From Volvox africanus (lineage: Eukaryota; Chlorophyta; Chlorophyceae; Chlamydomonadales; Volvocaceae), in contig BSDZ01000011.1 of NCBI GenBank assembly GCA_030268105.1, forward strand, positions 2,641,001 to 2,705,000: a stretch of DNA of 64,000 bases. The letters run 5' to 3'. The stretch's first letter is position 1. Every line of letters starts with the position of its first letter. The notes below the pieces were generated by a model. That model saw nothing but the letters and a program-made list of their open reading frames with translations, was not told the DNA's origin and did not search any database. Shown in pieces: positions 22,123 to 34,872 of the stretch. A program made the translations under genes and the position numbers.

Positions 22123-25100
22123 GAGCGGCCGGTCTCGATGCAACCACGTAACCTGGTGTCTTCAGATACGGGCGGAGCCAGGGAGCCGTTGGCAGACACG
22201 GCCTTCAGGGTGGGGGCGGGATGCACTGGCGGCTCACTTGCAGTTGGCTGGGCCCCTCGCGTGCCTGCAGACATGCCCGCGCCTCTGCTGCCGGGTAGAG
22301 GGCCGGGAGGCCCCCAGGGCAGCTTGGCACCCGAATGTTCGAGACAGCAGCCCGGCGCCCTGGGCACTCACTATGCGGCTTACAAACCGACGGGCTATGC
22401 GGGACAGCAGCAGCCGCTGCTCCCAGCTGAGCGGCCAGCGGAGCTAGGGACATGATGGGACATGATGCCGTGGGTGGGGCCGGGGTTGGGGCTGGGGCCG
22501 GAGCCACCGGGGTGGACAGGGCTTGAGAGCTCGTAGGAATGAGCTCGCGTGTACTATGCTTGCCAATTGACTGTATCTGCTTTAGCGTACATGAATGGAG
22601 AAAGGGGTGTAGGATTGCGTGCAGGTGCTGTTACGAGCGGCAGGGTGTATGGGGCATGGTCGGGAAGGGGGCGGACCCCACCTGAAACAGTGAGTATCAG
22701 GGAAGGTGTGCATGACCAGTGGCAACAGCGGCTATGGCAGCAGCAATGCAGAGGCAAATCGGCAATGGGAGGCAGTAGTTCGCTATCATATTTAAGAGTT
22801 ATCGCCTGGCGATAGCAGTGGTGCGGCCATGACACCACTGCCAGGACGTGAGGGATGTCAGGGCATTGCTACTTTGCAAGTACAAGCCACTGTTGCAAGT
22901 TACGCTGCTGGATTGGACCGGTGGCGGCGCATCATATCATGGCCAAGTCACTACAGGGGATCTATGTAGTTCGCAAGCAACCACTTCATAAACGTGATTA
23001 CTAAGAGCAGGTGTGCGCATGCCCGAATGCGATGCTGCCCCGGGCTCCGCACGCGGCTGAGGTCAGTAACAAAAATGGGAGCAGGATTAACCTCGATTAG
23101 ACGCGGGTAATACATTAAGAAGCGCTCGAGGATGACAGCGTATTGTGAGGCACTTTGCTTCACCAGGCTTACAGCCAAAAAATGAAATAATAGCTAATTG
23201 GAAGTTATTTCAAGGGACCATTTTTATGTGGCTAGTAATATGGCAAGACTCAGACGATAATACCGGACTACTGTTAACTGAGCACACATCGTTCCAACTG
23301 TCGACGATATGATGTCAGCTTATGGTTATGACCACATTGCAAACCGCACAGCTTAGGAATAGGGTTTCATATTTTTTGCTTCCGCAACATCATACGGCGC
23401 TCAGGCCACGATACGCTTGGAAAGCAGGGCAGCTGGCAGGGTGCCTTCCTCCTCAATGCACTTTCGTTGAACTACCCGATCTTATTAGAAAGTATAGAAT
23501 TAGTTTATTAAAGATTGCATTATAAATGCATCATTACATGACAAATGCAAATCGCATCTTGGATTCGCCCTAACCGAAATAGAGAAAAGAAGGAAATTCG
23601 GAGCCTAGGGGTTAACAGTATTTTCTTCATACAGCTCGTCTTGAGGTGTTTTTCTATGTTATAACTTTGCAATTGCAGAAGCTATGACATTAATAATTGA
23701 TGTTCACTGGAATTTCCTTGCCAAATCTTTATGCGCATTTGGAAGGTCGGCTATATTTTCCTCATGACTGGTTTTTACGTAACGATTTGAACTGAGTTTA
23801 ATACATCGATTTTGGGGTGTCCGCGCTGTCCATCGAAAACGACTCTGCTAGTATCTACCCAAGAAGACCAGACGAAGCGCGTAAGTCTAACTGGAAGTGA
23901 TTTTACTACGCTGAGATCGCTTAGCTAAGGCGACAGGGGTCTTAAGGACTCGGAGACTCCATATCATGCCAACTTGGCAGCTTCGCTGGCACTGGTGACA
24001 AAGAGTGTGCTTCCCCCGAACAGGTGTTGGTCGTTCGTAAAACTACACCTCGAATCTGGATGGTTTGTCTGGTGAGTGCCGGAGTCAGCCCATTAACTCG
24101 TGGACGCCCAACCGTTGAGTGGGCAATTGCGCGGGGACCATAAACCGTTGTGTACAACTGTTAATTAAATAAAGGCCTTGAAAACTACCAGCAGATCACG
24201 TACAGACTCTATATTTGGCTACAGGGGAACGAAGGCCGCGGCGAAGGGCGCATACGAAGGGCGCATCCGCCCCTTCTTTCGAGGTTCAACACGCGAGTCA
24301 CAAACATGCAAAGGCGCCTGTTTTGAAGTACCTGACTTATGGTAAGTAAATTGGTTATGCATGCATTTGCGTTTATGTGGGGGATGCATGTGCGTTTCTG
24401 GTTCCTCCCATCCCCCCTTCCAGGTGCGCAGCTACGGCCATATGGTGCCAACGGGGCGAAATGTTACATCCCTTAGCGGCTGCGTAGTTTAAAATGTGTT
24501 GGAAAGCGATGTACTAATCTCATGGTCGGTTTTTGAGGATGTGGAATTCCAACATGGTTGCACACGATCGCGCTGGCTCGCCTGCCATCCAAGCACCACA
24601 TTTGAGCGTGGTGTGTATTGCACACTCACTTCTACAGCGTTCCCAAGCCGGCATTACTAGCCATTACACGCTACTAGCCACAACGAAGCTATCCGTTTGC
24701 GATGCGGCACCAGACTCGTCTACCCCTTAAACGGCACAACGTTCACCTAGTATGCTGATATTTTTCACCATCATCTGCCCTCCTCTGGCACATGACATGT
24801 GGATACACCATCACCCGAGAATGTCACCAGCTGCTCCCAGCCAGTGCCTCTCTGCCTCCTGTCGCTAGCTCTATTGAGTCAAATACCCTATACGGTTGAC
24901 GCATCCTGGCCGGCGCCATGCGGTCGAAAAGGCGGGCTTTCCATAGTCCATTCGTGCATGGATTAGCACGCGCGCGTGCAACATTCGTGTGTTAGTCCTT
25001 TGCTCCTTGCCGCGGGCCTCCCACAAACGGCTTCCCCGCGGATTCGCCAAAACGAACTCATCATTGCTGACGGCCACCAGGCGCGTGATTCCATTCGTGT

Positions 25101-25222
25101 TCCCCCCCGCACTCTTCGGTTGACTCCGTCTCCCATTCCCGGTTCCAGGCCTGCATGCTGCTACACTTTGCACGAAACTCTCGAATTTCAGGATTGCCGC
25201 TCTCCCCCTTGATCTTGCCCAC
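22123..25222. other. Intergenic, no supported gene
   Basis: 3.1 kb between LSM11 and the photoreceptor kinase. The first 300 nt keep a proline-rich open frame (PADMPAPLLPGRG and following) that could be an alternative LSM11 3' exon, but the phase does not fit. A 75-codon minus-strand frame ending at 22951 looks protein-like (ILERFLMYYPRLIEVNPAPI) but has no partner exons. From about 23.1 to 24.2 kb the DNA is comparatively A/T-rich and without motifs. Confidence 0.5.
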
Positions 25223-28200
25223 ATGCCGCAGGCAGGTGCCACTTGCGCAGATAAGGCCCCCATCGCTGAGGACGGCTATAGATGTTACCGTTTGTCGGGG
25301 ACAGTGAAGAACTTCCTTCGTTGCAGCCCTCAACCGCTTTGCGTCATCGGTGTGCCAACCTCCCGTACCACCGCTTCGTATGGTTCCCTGGAAACCCTGG
25401 GACCTGGCTGCGGCAGCGGTGCCGCCTCCCCTAGCGGTGGCGGCACTATTCCAGAGGCCAGCTGTGGATTAGTCAGCAGCAGTAGCAGCAGAATTAGCAG
25501 CGACGGCGGCGGTCTGGTGCCGACGGGGCCGTACGGATGGGCAGCGTATGCTGTACTACCTGGCGGGAGGGTATTACCTGGCGCCAACAATACGGGGGCG
25601 CGAGTGGCCACGGCGGGGTCGGTGGAGGGCTCGATGGCTTCGGTGGAAGCGGCACCCGGCGATATGAACCTGCACAATGATGTCCTCCAGGCCGAGGTGT
25701 TATATAGCAACGATGCCTTGACGGAGATGTGTGGGTTCAGCCATCAGGAGCTGCGCCGCAGCGGACTCGCGCTGCTACTGAGGCCATCATCGCCCGTTGG
25801 CGCGGCGCGGAATCCCCGGCAAGGTCTTGAGCTGCTGGGGGCCGCCCTGGCCTCTGGAAGCGCATCGCGTTTGGAGCTTCCTTGTTGCCACAGCTCGGGT
25901 CGGCTCGTGTGGTGCAACCTGTCCCTGTCGCCGGTGGATAGCCGACCCTGTGAAGGGGCGGACAAGGGGATGATCGCGGGAACCTTGACCAGTGCCGGGA
26001 CAGCCCCTGCGTCGGCATCGGCAATCTCAATGAAGGGAGGTTGGAAGCGAAAGGTATCCCTAGGGCACTGCACGGGACGCGTGGACCTGTCCGCGACCAT
26101 CGGCTGCTGCGGTGCGGGGCACGGCGTCGGTGGCAGGGACAGTAGTAGCAGCTTTAGCAGCAGCGGTGACAGCTGTGGACCGGACCTTGGCCGGGCTGGG
26201 AGGGATTGCAGAAACCCAAGGGGATGCAGCCTCGCAAAGAGGAATGGTTGCGAATGCTGCACGGGGTCTGGGTGGCCTCACGAACAATCTCAACGGAGAC
26301 ATATTCACCGAAATGTGGAAAGCCATCCATTGCAACAGCAACGGAAAGGAGGGACAAAGCAGCCGCAGCGAGACAAGGAACAGCTCGAACTTCAATGTCA
26401 CAATATTTGCCAGCAGCAGGTGCAGCAGTCACAGCCGCACCAGGAGCGACAACCTGATACGGGGGATTCCTGGCAGCAGCGGCAGCGGCAGCGGCAGCGG
26501 CAGCGGCAGCGACACCAACACTGGAGAGAAGGGGCTGAAGAGTTGGAGCAGGACTGGGAGGGATGCGTTGTGCGCGAGGAATGGGAAGACAATGAGGGAG
26601 AAGATGAGGATGAGGGAGGACCGAGGTTGGGAGAGGATCGCCCTGCCATGAGGAAGCAATCTCACGAATGGGCTCGGCAGTGTCAGGACGAGGAGCGGGT
26701 GCGGCGGCTGAGGCTCTGGCAGATGCACCAGCTGGAGGAACAAATGCAACCCCTAGTGGCCGAGGAAGAAGAACAATATGAGGAGCAAGGAACGGTGCGA
26801 CTTCATCACCATCACTACCATCAGCATCACCAAAGGCATCAAACGCATCAACATCATCAGCAACAACAACTACAGGAACAGCAGTTAATGCAGAACACTC
26901 AGCAGTTGCAACAGCAGCAGAGCGCAATATTGGGGGAACAACAACAACAACAACAACAACAACAAAAGCAGCGGCAGCAGCAGCAGCAGCTCTACCTTAT
27001 TATCTTTAACGATATTACTTCCCACAAGCTGTTACAGCAGGAGTTGCAACAGCAAGGACGAGAGCAGCAGCAAATGCCGCAAACGAGCGGATGCGAGGGC
27101 CATGCCCTTCCTCGACCTTCACGTATAACCGGTGGAATTGCAGCGGCGCCCTTGCCGACCCCAGCGCCTGTGGCAGTGGATTCGGATGTTCCCGGTTTGG
27201 ATCTGGATTGTCCTCCGCGCTGCTCGTCTCTGGTCTCTCGCCTTGCAGCCGGTCTCACACTGCAAAGCTGCGCATCATGCCGCCTGCACGACTTGACACT
27301 GGATTCACTGCGGGAAGGCATCACTATCGCCGACGCGTCCATGCCTGACTACCCCATCGTGTACACCAACAAAGCATTCCTTCGTATGACCGGGTACAGC
27401 CGGGAGGAGGTACGTGGTATGTGCCGCGGCCGGCTGCCTGTTGGCTGCCAGGCCGTGTGGGAGCATAGCTAGGCGGTTACGGGGCATCATGCAGCAGGGA
27501 ATGGCCAGAACCGAGGGGTGGGGACGAACCCCTCTACGGGGAGGAGGGAACACATGAAAACGGTTCCGCAATCGCCCGCATGATGTCTCACACAAAGCAA
27601 GCAAATGCGAAACAGAAGCAGCAAAACAGATTATGGTGTTGGTACGTTTATCCTTCGTTTTGTGTTGTTTTTGGAGCAGTGAGGTGCATGCGCGCGTTGA
27701 CATGGGAAAAGACGGACCTCGGGAAGTCACGATATGGGTGTGCAGGTGCTTTTGTAGGTGGCACACAAAGCACAGAGCCTCGGTCATCCCGGATGCCCGG
27801 TGCGGCTGCAGGTGCTTGGACGCAATTGCCGCTTCCTCCAGGGCGCCGACACCAACCCTTCCGCAGTTCAAAGCATTCGAGAAGCCCTCTCGCGCCGCCA
27901 GTCAGTGACCATGCAGCTTCTCAACTACACTAAGTCCGGCGTCGCCTTCTGGAACGAGCTTCGATTGGAACCTGTGTTGGCCCCGGGGTCGGGGCAGCTG
28001 CTGGGTTACCTGGGGGTGCAGAACGACGTGACGGAGCTGGTGAGAGGACAGGCTTCAGGAGCAGGGGATGAAGGGTCCAGGAGCGGGGCTTACGATTTGG
28101 CGATAGGGGGAAGGCCTACCTGCAGCTTTTGGGTGTTGCGTGTTTGTCTGTTTTACCTTGTATCTATCTGCCTGGGTCCACGTGTTGGCTCCACATCGGC

Positions 28201-31200
28201 ACGCGTGCTTGTGTTTTCTGGTATGTTCTTCCGTTCCGCGACCTCCCGTCCGCCCGCTGTTTAACCACTCGCAGCTGGCTCGCAAGCAGTCCGAGGCGCA
28301 GCTCCGAGACGCCAAGGAGGCGGCTGAGTCGGCTGCGGAGGCCAAGTCTCAGTTCCTGGCCAACATGAGCCATGAGATCCGCACCCCTCTCAACGGCATG
28401 ATCGCCACCGCACAGCTGCTGCTGGGCTCGCAGCTGAACCCCGAGCAGCGCGAGCTGACGGAGACCATATTGGAGAGCGGGTCGACATTGCTGGGAGTGC
28501 TGGGGGATATCCTGGACTTCTCCAAAATCGATCACGGATCCCTGGAGCTGCAGCGGCGACCCATGTGCCTACGGCAGGTGGGAAATACCCAGGGAGGCAG
28601 AGAGGGACGAGGAGTGATTCCTTTCGCGAATATGGTGAAGAGAGCGCGAATAGGAAACGCTCTTGACTGATTCCTGAGCGATGTGGATGTGGACTCCTTC
28701 CTTGCGCCTATTCGTCTGTGTGTGCATATGCTGGGGACGTCCTCGGTGGTAACCTCTGGGCTTTTCTCCAAAGTAGGGGCCGCCATGAATTACCGTCTCA
28801 TGCCCTTCATCGCTTAGGCCACCGAGGCTTGCATGGACCTGGTGGCTGCTGAGGCAGCTAAGAAGGGCCTAGCGCTGGCGTACTTGATGGACGACGCAGC
28901 GATAGCCCGACCGCTGTTGGGCGACCCCGTGCGCATCCGCCAGGTGGGGTTGAGTCTCGGTAGATGTGGGTATGTCGAGGAGCAGTAAATATTTGCCAAC
29001 CAAAACCAGAGCGTGAAGAAGTTTAAGCCTTTAGTAATGAAGAAAAGCTCTCTGACAGTATATTGTCCGTTATTTAACCACTCTGTGTCATATATTAGAG
29101 GTGAACCGTAGCTATGGTGCTGTAGGCTGGGTTCGCTCTCGCGACTTTGAAGCTCAAGTTTACAACGTAGACTGCTGCCTATAATTACCGCTTACTAAAT
29201 ATATGAATAATCCTTATTGATGTACAGGATAGTACCAAGTAAATCCTATGGTTTTGGCTTCTCGTCGTACTAAATTGAGTTATCTCAACTGCCCGTACAT
29301 CAAACAGTTCGCATATGAATAATCTGAAGTTTCTTACACAAATATTTAAAATATATTATACAGTATCATTCATTATGTTAGGATGTCTGAGATCTCTTAT
29401 TTTTCGTCAGGTAAGCTTTCCGTTGTCGATGGCGTTAAAAACTTCCGTCGACGCTTGTGTCGAACTCTCGACATTAGCTCGATGATTATGTTAAAACTTA
29501 GGTCTTAACTTCATAATATTTTTTGTTTTATTTTTTAATATTGTCCATGATGTCAAAGTGTTTTTTGATTATATCGCGCCCTATACTATTTAGGAAACCT
29601 GCAACTCGGCGAATCCGAAGCATGCTTGCACTGCTCTAGCAGGCCCGATATCCTCGCCTCCGGTACATTTTTTCAATTGGGTTTGGGTTATATTTCATGC
29701 AGGGTTTATGGAATGGCATTGGCGATGGGTTGAGACGGCGCAAGACGGGAAGGCGAGTCTTGGTAATGGCCTTCTCTCGCCTTGTACTCATCGTGCTCGA
29801 TGCCGACTAGCTTCCCCACTTATGAATGCTTGCACTGATTGTGCTGCAGGTGCTTGCAAACTTGCTGTCCAACGCCGTCAAGTTCACCGAGCGAGGTGAG
29901 GTGGTGGTGCGGGTGTTTGTGGAGCGACGCGGCGAAACACCCAGGGCCATCACTTCGGCCCCGGATCCCGTCCTTGCAACAATGGCGTTGCCACTGGCGC
30001 CTGCTGTTGTGGTCCCCAGCGGGTCCTGGCGGGCGACGGCGACACAGCTGCTCCCACCGGCAGCGGCAGGTGCAACCTCTACCACTGCTTGTGCCGATGG
30101 CGAAAACGATTATACTGCCATACACATCGCCGTATCCGACACGGGCATCGGCATCGATAGGGAGTCCGCGGGCAAACTCTTTCAGCACTTCCGGCAAGGC
30201 ACCGAGACAATGTCGCGCCGCTACGGCGGTACGGGTCTAGGCCTTGCTATTTCCAAGCGACTGGCGCAGTTGATGGCTGGTGACATCTGGGTCGAGTCAG
30301 AGCTCGGCGTCGGCTCCACGTTCCACTTCACGTTACGTGGTGAGTGGGCCTCCGTAGAGGGCTCCTGGCCCTGTTCACCCAGCCAGAGCTCCGCGTCCAC
30401 AGCAGCGAACTCAAGCGATTGCACACCGAGGTCGTCAACGGAGGAGGGGCACAATTCCGCCGGCGGTGGCGCCGCTGCAGCGGCGGCTGCACTGGGACTC
30501 AATTCCGCCGGTGCCGGTCGCTGGTCCGGCTCGCCCAGCTGCGGGCACGCCGCAAGGTTGAGTAGCAGCAGTTGCGGCAGTTGCGGCAGCAGCCGAGGCG
30601 GCCGGGAGCTACGCACGTCTCCCTGGAAACCCGACGGCACGCCAGCAGGAACCAGCGAGAAGAATATTAGCGGGGACCCCACCGCTATCAAGGCTGCTAT
30701 CACCACTACTGCTGTCACCTCCATTTGCAGTGATGATGCTCCAGCCTCTCCAGGTCTGCCAGGGCCTACGCATGGTTCCAGTGTTGGCTGCGATAGCGGC
30801 TCTAGCCATGCAGGCACAGCTGCCGCTGCCGCCACCGAGGTGGGCGAGGAACGGTCAGCGCTGGTGGGACGGAAAGTCCTCATCGATATCTCGCACGTCG
30901 CCACCTCGACTCAGGTGTGGAACAGCTGTCGTCAGTTGGGCCTCGCAGCAGTGCAAGCCAACGCCTGCACTGCGCTGCTGCCGCTGCCGCTGCCGCCATT
31001 GCCACCCCCGCCACGGTCGGAGCTCCCTATGGCGCCCGCTTGTGACGATGGAGCCACGTCTCCCATGCCATCTTCCGTCGCTGCCTCCAACGGCGTGGCC
31101 GCCACGTCCCCTGGCCAACGCGTCAGTCAACCAATGTACGATATTCTGTTAGTATCTATGGACCGCTTGGTTCCGGCGCTTAAGGCCGGCTGGAAGGGAC

Positions 31201-33911
31201 GACCAGTTGTAGCGCTGGGCAACAGGGAGCTACTGCCGCCCACACTGCAACCACTTGTGATTGCACTGGCGGTTCCAGTCCGCCACGGCCGTCTGGCGAC
31301 AGCGATGGTCAAGGCGACGGCGCTGCTGCGTTGGAACGGCAGCAACGCACCCAAGCTGGGAAACACCCCTATCCCTAGCGAGTCCATTCAGGTAAAGTTC
31401 CCTCCAGATTCCCAACTTCCGGATTCTCCACATCCCAATCCCACTGGCTGGCCTTGTGTTACTTCTTCTATGGCCGTCTCTTCCCAAACCTCAACCTCCC
31501 GTCAGTCCGATAAGAGAAGGTATGGCGGAGATTGTGTCACATGCAAATGCTGGAGTCTCGTGCCGCACATGCTCCTACCCAGAGGCTGCTTGGTTACCTA
31601 CCCAGCCTCCTCTTTCCTGCCGCAGACCCTCAAGTCCTGGCGCTGCAAGCGAGGCCCCGACTGGGAGGGCGTCAACCGCCGTACCTCCCTGGACAACTCG
31701 GCGCTGGAACGGACCAACCTCCTCCTGCGCGGCATGAGGCCAGCTGGCTTGGCGACGGCCGGTTGTGTCCCCGGCGATGTGGTCGGCGGTGGCCCCGGAC
31801 AGAGCGGAGTGGGCTCCGGCAAGATGTCTCCGGGGCGACTTCAGCATGCTCCAATTCCAGAACACGCAGGTGAGAAGGGGTGGTCCGGGTCTATGTGTCG
31901 GTGGATCTTGCATCGAAATCAATGCCCAAGGGAAGCAGTAAAGAGGGTCCCATTGCTCATGATCCTTTCCTTCGATGACGACTTTCTGCGTTCTGCTTTC
32001 TGCTTGAACCATGGCCGCAGAGCTGTCCACCGCCGACGATGCCCACTCGGATCGGTTTTGCTTCCGGGCGTCAACCCAAGCGCCCCGGCAGATTACCCCT
32101 CCCGAAACACCGTCGGTGGCTGGCTCCTCCGCTGCCCCGGCAGTTGCGGTGTCCCCGCTGGGGCTCCCTGCGGCCTCTGGGCCGATCAGTGGCAATATCG
32201 GGCTGGATATGATGCAGCAACAGCTGCGTATCCTGATTGCGGAGGACAACAAGGTCAATCAAAAGGTATCATGTCTGCGTGCAGCGTTGTGTAGACCATA
32301 CAGCACAGTCAAGTTGGACGCAGTGCAGCCTTCGCGTTTTGTGCCCTTGTGGCTTAATTAGGCAGAGAGTTTTGCCGCGTTTTGCATTTGGCATCGTCGC
32401 CTCATCAAATACATGGACGAAGGATGGTTTAAGATTCTCGCAGACCCTTTTCCGTACACAACGCCATCCTCGGTGCTGCAACGATGCGTTTAAGCTATGG
32501 TGGGCTTTATGCCGCTCACTACATCCTTTCCACTCTTGTGCGCTGCTGGGATGGCAGCAGCAGCTGCTGCTTCCGTGAATATTGCTGCTGCGGGGTATCG
32601 GCGCCATCCTGGTGTATTGAAACGCCGCATTTGCTCAGTGAATTTCCCCCGATCGTCGCCCCGGCCTTGTGTTTCATCGGCGCCCGCCGCAGGTGGTGCT
32701 CAAGGTGCTTCAGCAGATCCTTGGGGGCTGCCAACCGCCCGATGTTGTAGAGAATGGGCTGCAGGTGCTTCAGGCGCTGCAAAAAAAGACCTACGACCTC
32801 ATCCTGATGGTGAGCAGGAGGTTTGCTTCTGAGGATGTATTTATGTTCATGCTGCGGCCTTTTATCAGAGCAAGTTCAATGCCTTCACTTACTGCAGTGG
32901 GGCTGATGCACTGAGGGAAGTGTTCCTTCGAGGTCCCCGTGAAGCTTTATCATGTGGTGCGGTTGTGGAGCCGTGCAGACGCAGGGGGTTGACCCAGTGG
33001 ATTTACACCTCCGCGACCTCTCGCGGCTCCGTCAGTGGAGTCGTATCAGTCTTCCAGCGCGTTGTTTCCGCTAGGAACGCCTCATCCGGCCCCTACCAGG
33101 GTTGACCGTCTGCCTCTACGCCCTTACCGACCCCTCAGGACATCCACATGCCAGAAATGGACGGCCTGGAGGCCAGCAAGCGCATCCAGGAAACCTACAA
33201 ACCTGAGGAGCGGCCCCGGATCATCGCGCTATCAGCGGACACAGTTCAGGTGCGGTGCGGATGCGCGTCTTACCCAGATGTGTACATCATATATATATAT
33301 ATATATAGTGTCTGTGTGTCTGTGTCAGATGTAATTGTGATAAATGTATCGCAAGCATCAGTCACACACCTAGGTGTAGGAGGGAGGACAAATGGAGCCG
33401 GAATGGATCCCGAGGCTTTGGGATGTGTGCTTGTTTCCGGACACTGAATAAATCCAGTGGACGAAACACGCACGCACACACGCACATCTGCACCAAGGAA
33501 CGGTCAGTTGGCCCTCGCATGGCCGACGTCCTGATGCGTGAAGGCTGGCATCTCGGCACGACCTCCATCACAGAGCGGATTCGCTGGTTCTTTATGCTTG
33601 CTGCATGACGGGCTTGCGTGTCCTCAATGCGCCCTACCTGGTTCTTATGGCCGACATAGCTATGTTGGGCCTTCAGGCCTGGGCCTTGAGGGGATTACAA
33701 AGACCGTGATCGGTAGCCGTATCCTTGAATGTGTTGATGCACGCAGACCCTGCACGACCGTTGCCGGGAGGCAGGCATCGAGGCCTTTCTGGTCAAGCCT
33801 TTTCGTATTGAGGAGCTGGCTCGTGTGATGCGCACTGGCGCGCAGGGGCCTCGCAGCACCAAACCAATGGATCAGGACGCGCCTGTTTGCGGAGCACCGT
33901 TCACGGTGTGA
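25223..33911 (+). CDS. LOV-domain hybrid histidine kinase (PAS-LOV-HK-pseudoREC-REC)
   Basis: Predicted cytosolic or nuclear blue-light receptor that would switch His-Asp phosphotransfer. Ten exons fit in phase: 25223-27409, 27812-28039, 28275-28577, 28818-28943, 29850-31391, 31626-31869, 32021-32265, 32693-32809, 33139-33249 and 33747-33911 (about 1755 residues). The order is: an N-terminal PAS split by a Gly/Ser insert ([15 protein letters not shown], later [23 protein letters not shown]-like [12 protein letters not shown] near residue 590); a Gln/His-rich stretch; a LOV domain ([16 protein letters not shown], then [13 protein letters not shown] with the flavin-adduct Cys codon at 27827-27829, and [15 protein letters not shown]); a coiled coil; the H-box [10 protein letters not shown] (His codon 28371-28373); N-box [28 protein letters not shown]; a degenerate receiver; and a full receiver ([23 protein letters not shown] with Asp 33139-33141, ALSAD, VKPF). 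An upstream exon before 25223 is possible. Confidence 0.9.
26470..26510 (+). repeat. In-frame AGCGGC hexanucleotide repeat in the kinase gene
   Basis: Perfect AGCGGC tandem within the Gln/Arg-rich part of the first exon of the LOV-kinase gene; it encodes alternating Gln and Arg in the used frame. Confidence 0.85.
26938..26990 (+). repeat. Polyglutamine CAA/CAG tract in the kinase gene
   Basis: Run of CAA, then CAG codons giving two polyglutamine blocks (Q11 then mixed KQRQ5) just before the PAC-like strand of the first PAS domain. This is a likely site of length variation between strains. Confidence 0.9.
28944..29849. other. Long A/T-rich intron inside the kinase catalytic domain
   Basis: Intron of 906 nt between the HisKA-side exon and the HATPase exon. 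Positions about 29000-29650 are strikingly A/T-rich with poly-T and poly-A runs, unlike the GC-rich flanks and the other introns of this gene. No open frame, no terminal repeats and no recognisable element were seen. It may be an old insertion. Confidence 0.55.
33287..33308. repeat. AT dinucleotide microsatellite
   Basis: Nine to ten AT units in the last intron of the LOV-kinase gene, followed by a TGTC-rich stretch. Confidence 0.85.
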
Positions 33912-34581
33912 CTGGGAGATGGCCACGAAGGCTGACTGTATGGTAATGAATGGGACAGGACCGGACAAGACAGGAAGCAATAGTCGTACAAGCCTGTCTA
34001 TTGTAGGGAAAAGCGGAAGCAGAAGTGTGTGTTTTTGGCTTGGTGTGTGTCTGAGGAGGGCGAGCAACAAGCTGGCTTGGCTTTCATCTGCTGCTGGATC
34101 TGTTGCCCTGCTCCTCTGGTACAGCCTTAGGTGTACGATTGAAGACGTGCATGATTTATAATGCACAGCACAGTGTAGCATGCGCGTGATGTTTTGCTGG
34201 TTTTGTCAGTGTTGCGGGTTGGTTGGCACTTTCATGTTGGAAGGTAGTCTTAGCTTCACCGCAAGCTTTCTGCGACTCCTTCATTCCTATCGTGTGAGTT
34301 TTTAAGCGGGACTGTAGACTGTAGACTGACAGCTGCTGGGACTATATGCCCCTTGGATCCCCTCGTTGAGTGGCGCCTGCAATTTTTGTCTAATGCTTAA
34401 GACATTGTCCTGAAGGCGCCCGTCCAGAAAGATGGCCCAGGAATATTGGCGCACAGCGCTGTCAATTTGCTGAAAAATCGCATGGCTTGGCATAGCGTAG
34501 CGCGCGCAATATCGTGCCTGAATACTTCTTTTTCACGCCCGCCGTCGTCCCCGATGTCCGTTTTGTAACCATGCCATAACG
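33912..34581. other. 3' UTR of the LOV-kinase gene and spacer
   Basis: No motif-bearing frame. A TGTAA at 34564-34568 is the plausible transcript end, giving a 3' UTR near 650 nt, in the usual volvocine range. Confidence 0.5.
34564..34568 (+). terminator. TGTAA polyadenylation signal candidate of the LOV-kinase gene
   Basis: TGTAA on the coding strand about 650 nt after the TGA at 33909-33911. Confidence 0.5.
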
Positions 34582-34872
34582 ATGGAGTCAACTGATGGAC
34601 TAGCAGGTCCTCCACAGGACCTGCCATTCAGAAGGCCATTGGACATTGGAGCTGCTATGTCGGAAGCTGTTACGCTCAACTATTACATGACAACAATTAG
34701 CCGCCATGTCGGACAGCAACCCGCCCGATTATGCGCACAAAACCACAAGTTCGCTCGTGCTTGCCATCATCTGCAGCAGGACTACACTAACTTGCTCAAT
34801 GTCCTATCACATGCTAACGAGTCCATAACAAGACGAGTTCCGCTCCCTAAGCCTTACGTTTACACCCTTTGA
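34582..34872 (+). CDS. Hypothetical 96-residue protein
   Basis: Not recognised. Single open frame with its own ATG starting MESTDGLAGPPQDLPFRRPL and ending LPKPYVYTL. The middle (ARACHHLQQDYTNLLNVLSH) looks like an amphipathic helix. There is no signal peptide or membrane segment. It lies just after the poly(A) signal of the LOV-kinase gene. Only the ATG-to-stop length and the protein-like composition support it, so it may be chance. Confidence 0.3.
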   Translation: MESTDGLAGPPQDLPFRRPLDIGAAMSEAVTLNYYMTTISRHVGQQPARLCAQNHKFARACHHLQQDYTNLLNVLSHANESITRRVPLPKPYVYTL

